A stretch of DNA of 64,000 nt from Polychytrium aggregatum (GCF_025602895.1 NW_026516205.1:682001-746000), one strand, 5' to 3'; counted from the stretch's first letter, positions 1 to 12,324 are shown. A program made the numbers and translations. The notes: generated by a model from the letters alone, not told the origin.

Positions 1-498
1 ACTACCACCACCACTACCACCACCACTACCACCACCACCATCGACCAAGCCGTGTGTCCGCCCCGTCGCCGCACCATCGCCCACGTTGCCCGTGGCGACA
101 CCCGGTCCTCACGTTCCGGTCTTCTCGGCGTCCTTGTCAAAAGTGGTCCCTCTGTCCCACCATCCCCACATTGCAAACTTTTGTCCTGGCGCCGTCCGCT
201 CCTCTGGCCTGCGCCTTCGATAAATACCCCCCCCCAAGCGTTCCGCCGTCTCTGCCCAGGATCGCCTCTGGGACTTTGATACATCTATCCGCCGTCCCAT
301 CCTCCCGGTCGGCATCAGCTCCCATCTCTGGTCGCCGCCAATTCCCATCCACCCTATCTTCGCCTCCGCCTTCGCCATCACCTTCGCAGTCGCCTTGGCA
401 TTCGCCTTCTCGCATTCCGTCGCATCGCATCCGTCCCTTGGATCCCACACCTCTCATTTCCTCTCATCCCAACCTGACGCCCGACAACCCAGCCCGCC
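1..498. other. Upstream region of the first gene, with a short ACC/ACT repeat at the edge
   Basis: The first roughly 40 bases are a degenerate triplet repeat of ACC and ACT units, which could be the edge of a longer low-complexity tract lying outside the window. The rest is pyrimidine-rich with TCC/TCG-rich words, as in 5' UTRs of this genome. Open frames here have no convincing protein character. I see no gene. Confidence 0.4.
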
Positions 499-2415
499 AT
501 GGACTCCATGCTGCCGCAACACTCGCATCGTTTGCGAAAGCCCTCCGTTGCCCGAGATAGCGCTACATACCCATCCCATCCCAGCACCTTTGTGCCGCTC
601 CCGCCGCCTCCCATCTCGCCCGTCGGGCAGAGCCGAACGTCGCCCGGGTTCCATCCCTCCGTCCCCAGCTCTGTGATGTCTCGGCCGCCGGCCCTTCAAT
701 TCTCGCAGACCCAGCTCTTTTCGCCCGTCAGCCCCACAAGCCCTGCCAGTCCCGCCAGCCCCGCCAGCCTCGACATGTCTACGATAACCCGGTCGCCTCC
801 CAACGAGCCGCTTCCGCCCACCCCGGCCAGCTGGCAACCCACCGCCCCTGTCAAGTCCAAGCGACCCACCCGCTCCTCCAGCATCATCTTTGGCAACCCA
901 GATCCCTCGTCTGGACCAGGTCCGCGTCCAAACACCCGGTCCAGATCACCCCGCAGGCTCTCGAGCCATGCTGCCTCGGATCCCCGTCTGTCGCCAGTCG
1001 CGCCGGCGATTTCCCTGACGACAGCGCTGCCTCCTGGTCTGCGCGATGATGCCACCGCTCCTGTCTCGATTCCAGGGCCCACTCGCCGGTCCAAGAGCCC
1101 GTCCAAAAGTCCGTCCAAGAGTCCGTCCAAGAGCCCCTTGCGTGGTTTCCTCACCGACCAGTACTTCAGCACAACCGACAAGGAAGCCTATCTCAACTAT
1201 CCCCTGCAGCCCGTCTCCATCACCCCAAGACTCTCGTCGCGCTGGCTCGGCATCGATGAGCAAATCTCAACCCACCCGCCCCGTTGCTCGAGCCTCTTGG
1301 ACGATGCGGCCTTGGACTCGCCCACCACACCCCGCTTCGGCCTGCCCTCTCCGCCAACGCCGCCCAACGTCTCGCACTCCATCCATTCCTCTCCATCGAC
1401 CCACTCGCTCTCGTCAGCTAGTCTGCTCCAGCCGGTCAGCACTTTGCGCTCGGCCGTGGCCTCACAGACTCCTGCCGGCCTGCCCATGACCCCCTCGCAC
1501 TCTGCCAGCCACCACCGAGCCGCCAGCCCAATGCACTCCCCGAGCTCCACCCCAACAATTGCCGTTCTGCAGCCCACCCAGACTACTTGGGGCACTGGGC
1601 TTCCCCAGCCTGTCAATGCCGTTCAGGCCACGCTCAGTTTGATGCAGCCCGTCATCGCCTCCTCGCCAACTCACGCTTCTCGCTGGGGTGGTATTTCGCC
1701 CAGTGCCCAGCATCCCTCGAGCACCATCTCGCCGACTACGACCCCGCGTCCGTCGACACTGGATCCGCCGTCGCTCTCTGTGATTTTGGCGCCGTCTCCA
1801 ACATCCGCTCTCGTCCCGGCTCTGGTCCCCGCTCCCGTTCCCTCGAGAGTACCAACACCTCCCAGTCTCCTGTATGCGACGCTGTCGCATACCAACCTTG
1901 TCCCCGCTTCTCAAACCAAGACCCCGTCCAACCGCCACCGCTCGTACTCAGCCCATGCCCGCTCGGTAGACTTGTCGCTCCTCATAACCCCGCGAGACGA
2001 TCCCAAGTTGTCTGTTGCCACATCCCCAGTGATGTGTCCCACGGCCCCGCCCAACCTCGCCGGTCTCTCGCCCTCGGTCTTTGATTCATGCCCTCTGCCC
2101 AAGGACCGAGCCAATCTCCCCTTCCCGTCGCTGTCGAGAGAGCGGTCCCTCTCGCGCGGCCGCTCGATTCAGGGCTCGCTTGGCCGGCCCAAGCACAAAC
2201 GCTCAAAGTCTCAGGCTGCCGGACCCGCTCCCATCGGCAGTCCGCACAAGGCCGCCGAGTTTGAGCGCCTCATCCTGGCCATCGAGAACGACTCGGGCGA
2301 AGAGCTCAAGCCCATCAAGATGACCTTGACGCCCGAGTATGCTGCCAAGCTCGAGAGCGGGACCATGGACTTTCTTCCCTCCCCCACGGATGACGAGAAG
2401 TATTTTGTGCTTTGA
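499..2415 (+). CDS. Ser/Pro-rich, intrinsically disordered hypothetical protein
   Basis: This is a single-exon frame of 638 residues starting MDSMLPQHSHRLRK and ending DDEKYFVL. It is dominated by Ser, Pro, Thr and Ala and has no recognisable folded domain. It carries a four-fold SPSK-type tandem repeat near residues 195-215 (bases about 1090-1140), an RSRSPRR motif and many SP/TP sites typical of proline-directed kinase substrates. A basic cluster (RGRSIQGSLGRPKHKRSKSQ) near residue 560 could be a nuclear or membrane-targeting signal. The last 60 residues are less biased (AAEFERLILAIENDSGEELK) and may be a short helical interaction module. The ATG at 499 is the first Met of this frame; the next in-frame one lies about 57 residues downstream. 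Function is unknown. The disorder and phosphosite density would suit a cortical or cell-cycle scaffold, but that is speculation. Confidence 0.7.
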   Translation: MDSMLPQHSHRLRKPSVARDSATYPSHPSTFVPLPPPPISPVGQSRTSPGFHPSVPSSVMSRPPALQFSQTQLFSPVSPTSPASPASPASLDMSTITRSPPNEPLPPTPASWQPTAPVKSKRPTRSSSIIFGNPDPSSGPGPRPNTRSRSPRRLSSHAASDPRLSPVAPAISLTTALPPGLRDDATAPVSIPGPTRRSKSPSKSPSKSPSKSPLRGFLTDQYFSTTDKEAYLNYPLQPVSITPRLSSRWLGIDEQISTHPPRCSSLLDDAALDSPTTPRFGLPSPPTPPNVSHSIHSSPSTHSLSSASLLQPVSTLRSAVASQTPAGLPMTPSHSASHHRAASPMHSPSSTPTIAVLQPTQTTWGTGLPQPVNAVQATLSLMQPVIASSPTHASRWGGISPSAQHPSSTISPTTTPRPSTLDPPSLSVILAPSPTSALVPALVPAPVPSRVPTPPSLLYATLSHTNLVPASQTKTPSNRHRSYSAHARSVDLSLLITPRDDPKLSVATSPVMCPTAPPNLAGLSPSVFDSCPLPKDRANLPFPSLSRERSLSRGRSIQGSLGRPKHKRSKSQAAGPAPIGSPHKAAEFERLILAIENDSGEELKPIKMTLTPEYAAKLESGTMDFLPSPTDDEKYFVL

Positions 2416-3729
2416 CGTCCCACTCGCAGCCTGTAATCTGCCTCTCAGCATCCAGCAACCCGGCCGTCTCGATATCCAGGCCGTCTCGATACTCGACGAC
2501 TCTCGGCTCAACATCCAGCACCTCTAAGCGTCGATGCTCAGATACTCGGCGCCTGTTGAACTCTTCTGCACCCAAAGCCCCCCAAAGGAAAACGAAATCG
2601 AACCCAGAAACAAAAGCAACAATGAAAGTGCAACCCCGTTTTTATTCTTCACGCTGACTCTGTCGCCCTCAGTACACCAAGCACCGTTATTTCCAGCGCC
2701 ACTCCTTCGTAATACACCCAAAGAATGCAACGCCAATACCTGTACACCCCGCCAACGCTCGACTCGCACATGCTGCTCCTTACCCTGTCCAAACTTTGTC
2801 AAGTTGCCCTGTCTGTCCTATTCTGCTCTGCCCTGCCCTGCCGGTCTGCTCGCTCTCCCAAAGCCCCCTTGGTCTTGGGTCGCCGGCTCAGACCCAACCT
2901 CATCCGGCCCACCCACCGATTCCAAGAAGCATTGCGCTCGTGCCCATCGCCTCTCCTGCAGTGAAACCATGTTTTGTACGTGTCGCTCTCTATACCACGA
3001 TCGCTCCACGTTGCTGCACCTCAATATAGCCCCGGACGCCCGTGTGTTCGAGATCAGTGTGGTTGCGAGTGCTGAACAGTGCTCCTCGACAAGAGAGTTC
3101 ATCAGCAGAGTTCATCAGCAGGGTTCATCAGCAGAGTTCATCAAGGAAGGGCTCGTTCGCTCACCATCGTCCGCTCACCATCGTCCGCTCACCATCGTTC
3201 GCTCACCATCGGCCGCTCACCATCGTTCGCTCACCATCGTCCGCTCACCATCGGCCACTGCCGTGACCACCAGCACGCCTTCGCGACCCAGAAAGAGTGG
3301 CAGCCCTGGCTCGAGCTCGATGTCCCGTTTCGTTTTGAACGGGGCTGTATTTTGAAGGCACAACTCTTGGTGCTTTCGTGCTGGCACTCATGAAGGTGCC
3401 GCATGCTCTGCGTTCCACAGCCTGGCTGTCATGGCTGTTGCCACCAGTCCCCGTCCAGCGCCTCCTTCACCACCAGCCCGAAAGTGCCCATGCCCAGGCA
3501 CAGCCGAGTCTTTGCTGGGTCGCCCGTGTGCTCGTTGATGCCGGGGGGATGGCAGACAGAAGACCCTTGTCTCTGCAGCCCCCCATGGTCCGCAGCCAGC
3601 GACGGTGGACATGCAGTCGGGTCGTCTGGCCCTATATCAACGGGTGCTGTCTGCCTTCCCACACCATCTCCATCTCCATCTCCACCTCCATCCCGCAACA
3701 GCCACCGCTGCTTTGGCATCGTGCCCATC
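2416..3729. other. Intergenic stretch with two short tandem-repeat clusters
   Basis: There is no convincing gene here. Long frames on the plus strand (for example 2534-3355) read through repeats and have poor codon character. The stretch holds the 3' flank of the disordered-protein gene, two tandem-repeat clusters (3094-3150 and 3160-3255, listed separately) and a pyrimidine-rich leader with CATCTC words just before the DJ-1 gene. Confidence 0.5.
3094..3255. repeat. Two adjacent short tandem repeats
   Basis: Bases 3094-3150 repeat a roughly 13-base unit of the form GAGTTCATCAGCA four times. Immediately after, bases 3160-3255 repeat a 13- to 14-base unit containing CTCACCATCGTCCG about seven times, with CGTCC, CGTTC and CGGCC variants alternating. 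The length-variable units look like replication-slippage minisatellites, not protein repeats. Confidence 0.7.
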
Positions 3730-5608
3730 ATGTCCCTCACCTTCGGAATGCTCCTCTACGACGGCTGGGAACTCATGGACGCCCAAGCCCCCTTCTCGAT
3801 CTGGATGAAGCTCGCCTCGCTCCAGCGACGCTCCGGCAGCACCCATCACCACCGGTTCGTCACCGTCGGGGAGACAAAGACAAAGCCGATCGAGTCCGTG
3901 TCCCACTTCTCGGTCCTCTGCGATCATGATTTGGCTTCGTGTCCGCAGCTCGACGTTCTCGTCGTTCCCGGCGGCCTAGCCTCCGTCGTTGCCGCCAGAG
4001 ACCCGGCCCTCATCGCCTTCATCAAGAAACAGGCTGAGAACGCCAAGTGGGTCACCAGCGTCTGCAGCGGCTCTTCGCTCCTGGCCGCTGCAGGGCTGCT
4101 TGACGGACGCAAGGCCACCTCGAACAAATACGTCTTTGGCATGATGGTCCTGGTAGGCAGCCGGCGTGCCCTGCATCGCAATACTACTCGCATGGCCCTT
4201 CTGACTGAGACACACCGTGCACACAAGCCGCCTCCGCTTCGGCGTCTGCATTTCTGCCTCCGTTGCCACCACCGATCCTTCGTTGTGGTCCAACAGGCTC
4301 ACGGCCGCATCCCTGTATTCTCACACCTCGATTCTTGCAGTACAGCGACAAGACCGAGTGGATCCACAAGGCCCGCTATGTCATCGACGGCAAGTATGCC
4401 ACCGCCAGCGGCGTCTCGGCCGGTGCCGATATGGGCTTTGCCCTGGGCCGGTCGCTCTTTGGTGATGCCCTCGTCGACCAACTCTTGCGCGACATCAAGT
4501 ATGTTCCGAACGAAATGGACGACGATCCGTTTTCGCGCATCCATCCTCTCTCTGGTGAGTAGTGCCGCCACGGCAGCATGCAAGTGAAGGGGAGGGGTAA
4601 GGTACATGGGACGCATGTCATCGCTCGTATGCGCCATCATGATCCGACAAGATGATCGCCACGGGCAGTCTTCAGGCCATTGTCTATGAGCTTCTCCCCT
4701 CACTGACATGCATCCATTGTCCTGGCTTGAACCAGGCCCTCTCCGATCTTGGCTGGCAATGCGCTTCTTTGAACTTGGCAAGGATATCATCGTCTCGGCA
4801 GAAATCAAGCGCGCCGGCACCCAACACCGCTCGTCGCTGTTCTCTCAGACGCTCAAGGACCAGGTCTCGATCCTCCTGGTCGACGGGTCCGACAGCCTCG
4901 ACATTGCTGGAGTCGGCGAGGCCCTGCTTGCGATCGTGCAGACGCACTATCTCGAGTACGTCCGGGTTGCTGCCGACGAGCCGTCCAAGCTGACCGTCCT
5001 CACTGGCGACGCAGACTCGGTTGCCGACCATTCCATCTGGCCGCTGACCTGTGCCTGCGACCGGGTTTTGCTGTCGGCCGACGACAACGGTGCCGCCCTT
5101 CCCAAGCTCGTGTACATCCCTGCGATCCCACAGACCCAGGCGCATCTCCTGGACCAGGAACCATTTGCGGGCTATCTGCAGAGACTCGCCAATAGCCCCG
5201 ATACCTTTGTTGTTGGCTCAGGAGAGGTTGTGCTTCGCAAGTTCAAGCAGCTTGGAAAAATGCCTGCGAGCCTCAAGCTCGGCGAATCGGAGGGATGGTT
5301 CGTCCAAGATAAGTGGGCCGTTGGTCTCACTGGCATGCAAGGTACCATAGTCGTGGCGTGAAGACATAACACACAGCGACTGCACTCTTGATTACCTGAC
5401 GCTCGCAACTGTTGTCGCCGAGCGTCGCCGATGCTTCCGATATCTGATCCCCCGACACTCTCTATTCGTTTTACAACCAGGCATTCGCGCTGTCTTTGAG
5501 CTGATCCAGATCATCGCCGGTCCCGATGCCGTCGCCACCATCGCCAAGAACATGGAGATCAGCGAGACCTTGCTCCCGGCCAACATCCAGCTCACTCCCA
5601 CGGCTTAG
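3730..5608 (+). CDS. Tandem DJ-1/PfpI (class I glutamine amidotransferase-like) protein with a degenerate second domain
   Basis: Four exons (3730-4152, 4341-4554, 4736-5341, 5481-5608) join in phase to give about 456 residues starting MSLTFGMLLYDGWELMD. Domain 1 (residues about 1-210) has the DJ-1/PfpI hallmarks: LDVLVVPGG, then the nucleophile-elbow motif WVTSVCSGSSLLAAAG with Cys near residue 112, then ASGVSAGADMGFALGRSL. This is closest in style to the isonitrile-hydratase/AraC-type branch of the family. Domain 2 (about 235-456) repeats the fold: VSILLVDGSDSLDIAGVGEA at its start, PKLVYIPAI in place of the PGG strand, and a terminal helix GIRAVFELIQIIAGPDAVA. At the elbow it reads TFVVGSGEVVL, so the catalytic Cys is a Gly (near residue 373). 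Domain 1 may be an active hydratase or deglycase-like enzyme, while domain 2 looks structural. Substrate is unknown. The initiator is the Met directly before the first beta strand. Confidence 0.85.
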
Positions 5609-6169
5609 GGGCTCGGTGCTGTCTCGCCAGCCAACCTCGCCCTGTCGCCTGGATATTGTGCCTGTGCTGCCTCATGGCACTGACGGCGATGTAAATGGTC
5701 AGGCGTCTTATCCGCTTTGCATCCCTTGACGATTAATCCTCGGCGTGGGCCGATATGCCCGGCCATTCATATATCCGCTGTATATGGAATCACTACCGCA
5801 GCCAAGTGCGTGGCGACCATGTTCAGAGCGTTTGTCGCTGGGGAGGATAAGGGCCACTTGCTGGCTCGCCTGCCGAGTCCAAGGCCAAGAATGCCAACAG
5901 TAGGCACCGCTGCCACGAGTCATGAGCCATGGATTGTCTGTATTCATCGTTTGGGGAGGGGCGAGATTGGACCCACGCGCTCCTGCCTGGTTGGTTGTGC
6001 AAATCGCCACCAGCGCAAGGCAATCAGATCTCTTCGCTGATCTCGTCTCGACATCCGCCGGCTCCCAACCAAGCCCACCGCTTTTACTGGTACCGAGGCG
6101 GTCCTCCGCATTTATCGACCCCCCCCCCTTCACTGTTCCATTGCTCCCGCATCGGCTGTGCTGCCCCAA
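5609..6169. other. Intergenic region between the DJ-1 gene and NAA25
   Basis: I found no coding sequence in these 560 bases. They hold the 3' flank of the DJ-1 gene and the promoter and leader of NAA25. A C-rich tract (CCCCCCCC near 6120) lies about 50 bases before the NAA25 start. Confidence 0.45.
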
Positions 6170-9100
6170 ATGTCTCAGTTTACCGACGTCCACGAATCGG
6201 TCCTGTATCCGATCTATGGTATTGTGTCGGGCTCCTCCTCCCCCCTCCTCCGCGGCCGGTCGACTTGCAGAGCCGTTCCGGATGATATTGCCGCACGCTA
6301 CATCGCACGTTCACACAGGATCCCTTCGCGTTGGCAATGGAATGCCACCACGGTCGAATGGTCATCAGCGGGAGATGCCCAATCGTTTGAACAGCATCGA
6401 GGCGCCGATTCTGACCATATCTCCCTCCTCGCCGCCCGCGCCTTGGCAGACGCTTTCGATTCCGGCAACCCAAAGCAGGCCCACCAGCTCTGTCTCAAGG
6501 CACTCAAGAAGAAGCCCAACGCACTAATTCTTAAGGTATGCCATCCCAGCCGTTATTCGAGCGGCACATACGGCTCTGGGAACTGGTCTTTGCCGCTAGA
6601 TGCTGCGACCTCGACCGGCTGCTGTGCATTCCATTAATCGCCCAGCTCGAACTTTCCTCCGTATTGCCTGCCGTTGTCTAGGGCCTCAAAGCTATTGCTC
6701 TCGATCGCCTTGGCAAACCCGAGGAGGCCTACGAGGCGTGCGAGGACATCAAGAAAGCCGGCGTCACCGACGAGGCCGTTCTACAAACCGCCCTGATGGT
6801 ATACCGATCCCAGAACAAGAGTACGTGCCGAGAGATGCGGGAAGCTGCCCTCTCCGCCGGCCAGATTATCCATTGGCTCGGGACATTGAATCGGGGCATT
6901 TCCATCGCTATGGACATTGGCATCGAATCGAGGCATCAACATCGCCATGCCTCGCTGAATCGATCATTTCGTGCTGGTCTACTGCTCTGCCTGCCCTGTT
7001 GGCAGTCGCTCTTTCCGCCTCGTTCCTTGGGAGTCTTTTGGTCCGGCTTCTGACTTGCCGACATTCCTCTGTCATTATTTCATTCCGGCAACAGATCAGG
7101 ACATCCTGGAGCTCTACGAGAAGGCCGCGCAGCTCGATCCCAGAAACGAAGAGCTCGCCAACCATTGGTATATGGCGATTGTGCGGTGCAATGATCCCAA
7201 GAGCCAGCAGCAGGTAAGGCCGTGACGTCTCTCCACTTCTTTGTATCTCGATGTATGTGTGAGTGGTATTCCCCCCCCCGCCTGACACTTCGGTATCGAT
7301 ACCGGCATCGACTCATGTCTTTGGGTCTGTTGGTACAGGCGGCCCTGAAGCTCCACAAGCAGTTCAAGAAGGACAAGTACCAGCTTTGGGCCATCATGTG
7401 CTTGTACTTGCAGGTGAGCATGAGCAGCAGACAGAGAGCTTGTTCGGCCTCGCTATCATTGCCACTCCAGGCAGACAGCGCGGCGAGAAGGCATCGTTAA
7501 CTTTGTGGGATACGTGCGGCAGGCTCCCCAAAACCCCCTGTTGTACTCGCTTGCCGAGCGCATGGCCGAGCGGGCGTTGCAAGAAAAGAAAATCAAGGAC
7601 TATGAAGGTACGTATCGGCCAACTGCCGCTTGATCGGACATGCATGCCACTCGGCTCTGTCTGTGACTCGATTCCACACATATTCGCGGACGGCCACTCG
7701 GTGGTTTCTGTCGGTGATCTTTCAGTCCTGTGCTGTGCGCCTAGAGCCACACCTCAACTCGTCTGTTCGGCCATAAACATATCATTTGCAGGCCTCCAGC
7801 TCTATACTATGATCCTGACCGCCCAGAACAAGCACCAGGAGGCTGCCGCCTTGGTCCAGGGTCCGGCTGGCGCCCTCTGCAAGGTGGCATCGGAACGCAA
7901 GCGACTCGAGGTTGAGCTACTCAAGCCCCTGGGCGATTGGAAGCGGATCTATACCCTCAGCCGCGAACTTCTCACCGAAAAGTATGCATGCGACCGGACA
8001 TGGCGACTTTGCTTGCATCTTGCTCATGGCCAGCCAATGTGCCATGCGGCGATTCGAATCACGGCTTCTCCATTGACACGGATCCCATGTGGATGTCATT
8101 TATGTGGCTAACTTTGACCGTCGCCATCTGGCTCAGCATCGATGACTGGGGCTGTTATCTTGACATGGTCGAATATGCAGCCCATGTGAAGCAGCAGGAC
8201 GATACCAGCCAGTGAGTTCCCCATGCTCGCCATCGATAGGCAACCCCACTTTGCGGCCATGCTTTGGATGCGGCTATCCTCATGCCCTTCACCCTCAAAC
8301 CCATGGTTGCATGTAGAGCATCGTCTGTGGCCGCAGAAGTCCTGGAGTTTATCAAGCAGCAACAAACCGTTGCTTCCAAAGCCAAGCGCACGCCACGCGG
8401 CCCGTATTTGGCCGAACTGGCCTACCATCACCGACTCCTGGCTGACCTTGGCGCTTCAGGCTCGTCCAAGATCCAGGAGCTCGTGTTGGAGTACTTCCAG
8501 CGGTTTGGCTCCACCCAGGCGTTTTTCGAGGACGTCTGTCCGTACATTGGCTCCGTGGACTCGAGCGACCGACCCGCCTTTGTGCAGGGCCTGGAGCAAG
8601 CCATCCAGCCGGGAGGCAAACCCATCGATGCAATCAAACAGAGAGTCAACCTCAAGAAGATCGAGAACAACCTTGCCGTCCACGACACAGTCGAGGCCAA
8701 GCTCGAGTTTGTGAACCAGCTTGCATCGCTCTATCAGGACACGCTGCCCCACGGTGAGTCCAGGGCGGCGGCTTTGGCCTCTTCCGACAATCGCTGCGGC
8801 CGTCATCACCAATCATCCCGGACATCCGTGCATTCGTACATGTCCGTGCATTCGATGGCTTCTGACCGGTCTCTGTTTGTTTGGCAGGCGTCGATTTGAA
8901 AGAAACAGAGAACCAGTACGGCGACGACTTTCTCGTGCTGGCCGCCCATGTCCTCATCGACCTCTTCACAGCCAACCGAGGTACAGTTCTAGATCCACAA
9001 CCATAGGTTGCACTCCGCCCGGTGATGTGTGCAGCCAGCAAGATGCCGACCTTTGGGCGATCATAGCGATTGACATTCCATCTCGAACACATCAGAGGCG

Positions 9101-11871
9101 TTTGGCTTCCTCTTCCGAGCCATTTCTCTGCTCGAGTGCGGACTGCTCGCCAGCAAATTCAACTTTCAAATGAAGCTGCTCCTCGTCCGCTTGTATCGCG
9201 AAGTTGGTCAGTACGGCACCGCTCTTGGCGCCTCTGCTGTTGTGTCCGATACCATGGATTTGTGCAGCAAGCTATTGAGCCACGGTTTAATATCGCTCGG
9301 ACGAGCCTCGGCTTGGAGGTTCGGTATGCACTCCTGACTCATCCGGCACGATTCTTGATGGCTGGATTTGTAGGTGCCATCGAGCGATGCATGGAGGTCG
9401 CCACCAATCTCAACGTCAAGCAGATCCAAAATGACACCATAAGGTATGGACCGTCGCATGGGTTGCTTCTTGCCCTGTCTCTCTCTCGCCAATACGGGTT
9501 GTCACCTTGCAACAATGCCGTGTCCTCAGCAACACGATTCTGTTTGCGCTCTGCGAACAGCTACTTCTTTACGGACGACATTGAAACCCTGGGAACCTAC
9601 TCGCAGGCCATGCCTGCTCTGCTCCGAGGCGCCACGATCTATACCTCCAATGAGCGCGAGGTAAGCAGCAAACTCGCCCGGAGAATCGAAGGAGAATCGA
9701 AGGAGAATGAAGAACCGACTCGATGCTCGGGTTTCGCCTATCGCAGCCGTGAGCCGGTGTCGAGCGATACCCGAGTCCAAACCTGTGTTGGCCCTGCTGT
9801 CACTTGATTCACTGCCTCTCGATTTGCTGCCCAGACCCCAGAGATGATCGTCAAGGCGTACCAATTTGGCACCTTTAGCAAGGTAGGCTCGGCCCGACTG
9901 CCCCACACCCCAGAGCAGATAGGTTGACTCTGCTTCCAGCCCCTGGCGTACTAATACTGGGTTGCGTTCGTCTCTTGACAGATACCCGAATTCCTCAAGT
10001 TCCAGGATCGATTGGCAAACTCGCTCCAGCGCCGCATCTTCAAGTTGCAGACGCTCCGCGTCGAGCTCATCCGGCGATCGCTTGACTGCGAGGAGCTTGC
10101 AAGCGTCTTGGAGGAAGTCACCGGCGAACTCCCGACGACAGAGGGTAAGTCGATTGCCGCAGACACGCCCGAGCGATGCCAGCGACGATGGCCACAACGA
10201 CTTTGACGCCCGCTGTGTTCCTCCCCCCACTCAGAAATCGCAAGGCTCTCCGACAATCGCGACAAGACACTGATGTCTAACTGGAGCAACTTGCAAGGCT
10301 CCATTTCCTCCCACCTTGCCGATGAACCTGTACCTAGACCCAGGGTGTGTGCTCATGTCGAGGCTTGATCGGCCGTGCTTTCCAGAGAGGAATGCCACCG
10401 TCATTCAAAGAGCAGAGAGCTAACTGCACGGGGAATCTTGGGTCTCACAGGAAAGCTGGATCAAGCTCTACTCGGCGGTCCTGTGGATTCTCAAGAGCAT
10501 GGTCACTGCCAATGTCGACGCCGTCGCGGCAAGCATCCCCGCCCTCGCGGAATGTGTCGCAAGGAAACCCGAGCTGGTGAGAATTGGAGCTCGTCAGACC
10601 GTGTCCCGGACTCCTGAAGCCCTTTGCGACTCTTTTCAACTCCTGTTTGACTCGATTGGCCCTGCTTGACTGCCGCATTTACTATTTCCGAGCTTGGACG
10701 TTTTCGAGTCCCTCAGTTGCAGTGCCTCCGTGTGCGCCTTGTCCCCATTCCAACTTCCTCCGTTTTCTCCCTCCATCACAGGTCATCAGCGAGGAATCGA
10801 GCGCAGAGATTCTTCTAAAGGCCACCAAGATCTTCCAGCAAGTGGCATCTGGCATCGAGGATGGCAAGTACAGTGCTGCCGTCTTAGCCTGTTGGACCGC
10901 TCACCAGCGAGACTCTTACCTTTCTCTGCCTTGCTATGGCCCATAGATGCCCTCGAAGGCTCAATCGAATCAGCGTTTTCCCAGATCGATGGTGAGTAGA
11001 GTCGTCGCTTTGGGTCGCAGCTGTATCTCCGCACAACAACAGCGACGCAAGAACTGATGCTCCTCCCGGCTGTGTTTCTAGAGATGCTGGCCCTTTTGCG
11101 CACTCGTTTCGACTATCCTGTCGTCACAGGCGAGTCGCTCACTCTCACCTCGTTGGTGCTGGAGGTACGGGCTCTTGGAGCAGCAGTCGGGCATACTGGC
11201 CACTCATGTCATGATTTGAAACTCGGAATGGATGTCCTGCCCAGCATGATGGCCAAGCAAAGCATACGGCATTCGTATCGATATCATATACGGTCCATGT
11301 CGATCGAGACTGACGCACATATCCGATGCAGGCCCTCAACTACGTTGCCATCGTCCATTCGTCGCTCGTCAACGTCCACAAGGCCAAGAAGGGCAAGGCC
11401 AAGCCTCAGCAGGTGAGTCTCCCAGTCGCAGCCTGCATGGTGCCTGGACAGCCGTAGCCACACACCATTCCGAATGCCTGTTGGTCGTATCTGAGAGTCG
11501 GTGCTGACCTGCCAACTTTTGGCAGCCCAAGGGCCTTGCTCAGCTCAAAGAAAAGCTCGGAGTGCGCATCAAGTCGCTGACGGCCATCATGGATGGCGCC
11601 AAGAAGGAGACCAAGAAACGCGATGCCGCAACCTTGGCAGATCTTTTCTTTGAAGCCAATCCCGAGAAGGATTTCAAGGTGAGCAGGCTGATCATCCAGG
11701 TCTATACCGAGCAACCGATCGAGGCGAAAGCAGCGGCTCAGCTGATACCCTCATTGCTTGCGGACAAATCAGAATATGAATGGCGTCTACACCAAGATCG
11801 TCTCGGAGACCCCCAAGAGCTACATCTCTTTCTTTGAGCACATTGTCAAGGAAGCCAAGCGACGAATTTGA
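6170..11871 (+). CDS. NAA25: N-terminal acetyltransferase B auxiliary subunit (NAA25/MDM20)
   Basis: NAA25 is the ribosome-anchoring TPR-like scaffold of NatB, which with catalytic NAA20 acetylates nascent Met-Asp/Glu/Asn/Gln N-termini. Twenty-three small exons join to about 891 residues: 6170-6218, 6450-6535, 6682-6820, 7095-7213, 7339-7413, 7475-7607, 7792-7981, 8137-8211, 8317-8753, 8888-8980, 9096-9206, 9374-9443, 9561-9660, 9835-9882, 9982-10144, 10235-10344, 10451-10576, 10782-10872, 10947-10991, 11082-11164, 11332-11412, 11526-11678, 11773-11871. Family landmarks are VLYPIYDAFDSGN at the N-terminus, helical-repeat segments such as GLKAIALDRLGKPEEAY, RPAFVQGLEQ, AFGFLFRAISLLECGL, and KAYQFGTFSKIPEFLKF. 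Length fits (yeast and human proteins are about 800-970). The donor of the 18th exon is uncertain: the only in-frame choice is a weak GTGCTG. The catalytic subunit is not in this window. Confidence 0.92.
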
Positions 11872-12324
11872 GAGCCGGCAGCACAAATCTGTGATTCAGG
11901 GGCGAGGAAATGTGTGCACCATAGAGCCCCTTGAAGCAGGGCGCAGCGTCCATTGTCGCCATTCACCCACCCGCTTGCAAATGACTGTATCGCACACTCG
12001 CTCAGAGTGCGACAGGTTGCAAAGTGCAAAACACCATCGTCGCTCAGACAACCCAGCGAGTCGATCACCTGTGCCATACCGGCTCGTCCCCAAGGGTACT
12101 GCGAGAGAGCATGCTGCACAGATGAGGATATTTGGAGTGCCGACGGTGATGAGGACTGAAGGGATATATTCAGAGTCGTGCTACGGGGAAGAGAGTACAA
12201 TCTGAATGTATATGGGAGGGACGCTGCGCCATTAGGATGGCGTTGACACATCATTCCCGTTGCCAGAGAGAGACGTCGCCGAGTTATAAAATTGTACTCG
12301 GCCGAGCTCATCTACATGTCGCAT
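11872..12324. other. 3' flanks of NAA25 and of a possible minus-strand small gene
   Basis: These are convergent gene ends. I see no credible frame in either direction. An AT-richer patch around 12160-12300, including GATATATTC and TTATAAAATTG, may contain polyadenylation signals for one or both genes. Confidence 0.4.

Noticed and set aside
3160-3255. Possible CRISPR-like array
   Set aside because: The units are 13-14 bases, directly adjacent with no unique spacers, and the sequence is eukaryotic. It is an ordinary tandem repeat.
2534-3355. 273-codon plus-strand frame
   Set aside because: Its C-terminal half translates two tandem repeats, the rest lacks protein character, and no family is recognised.
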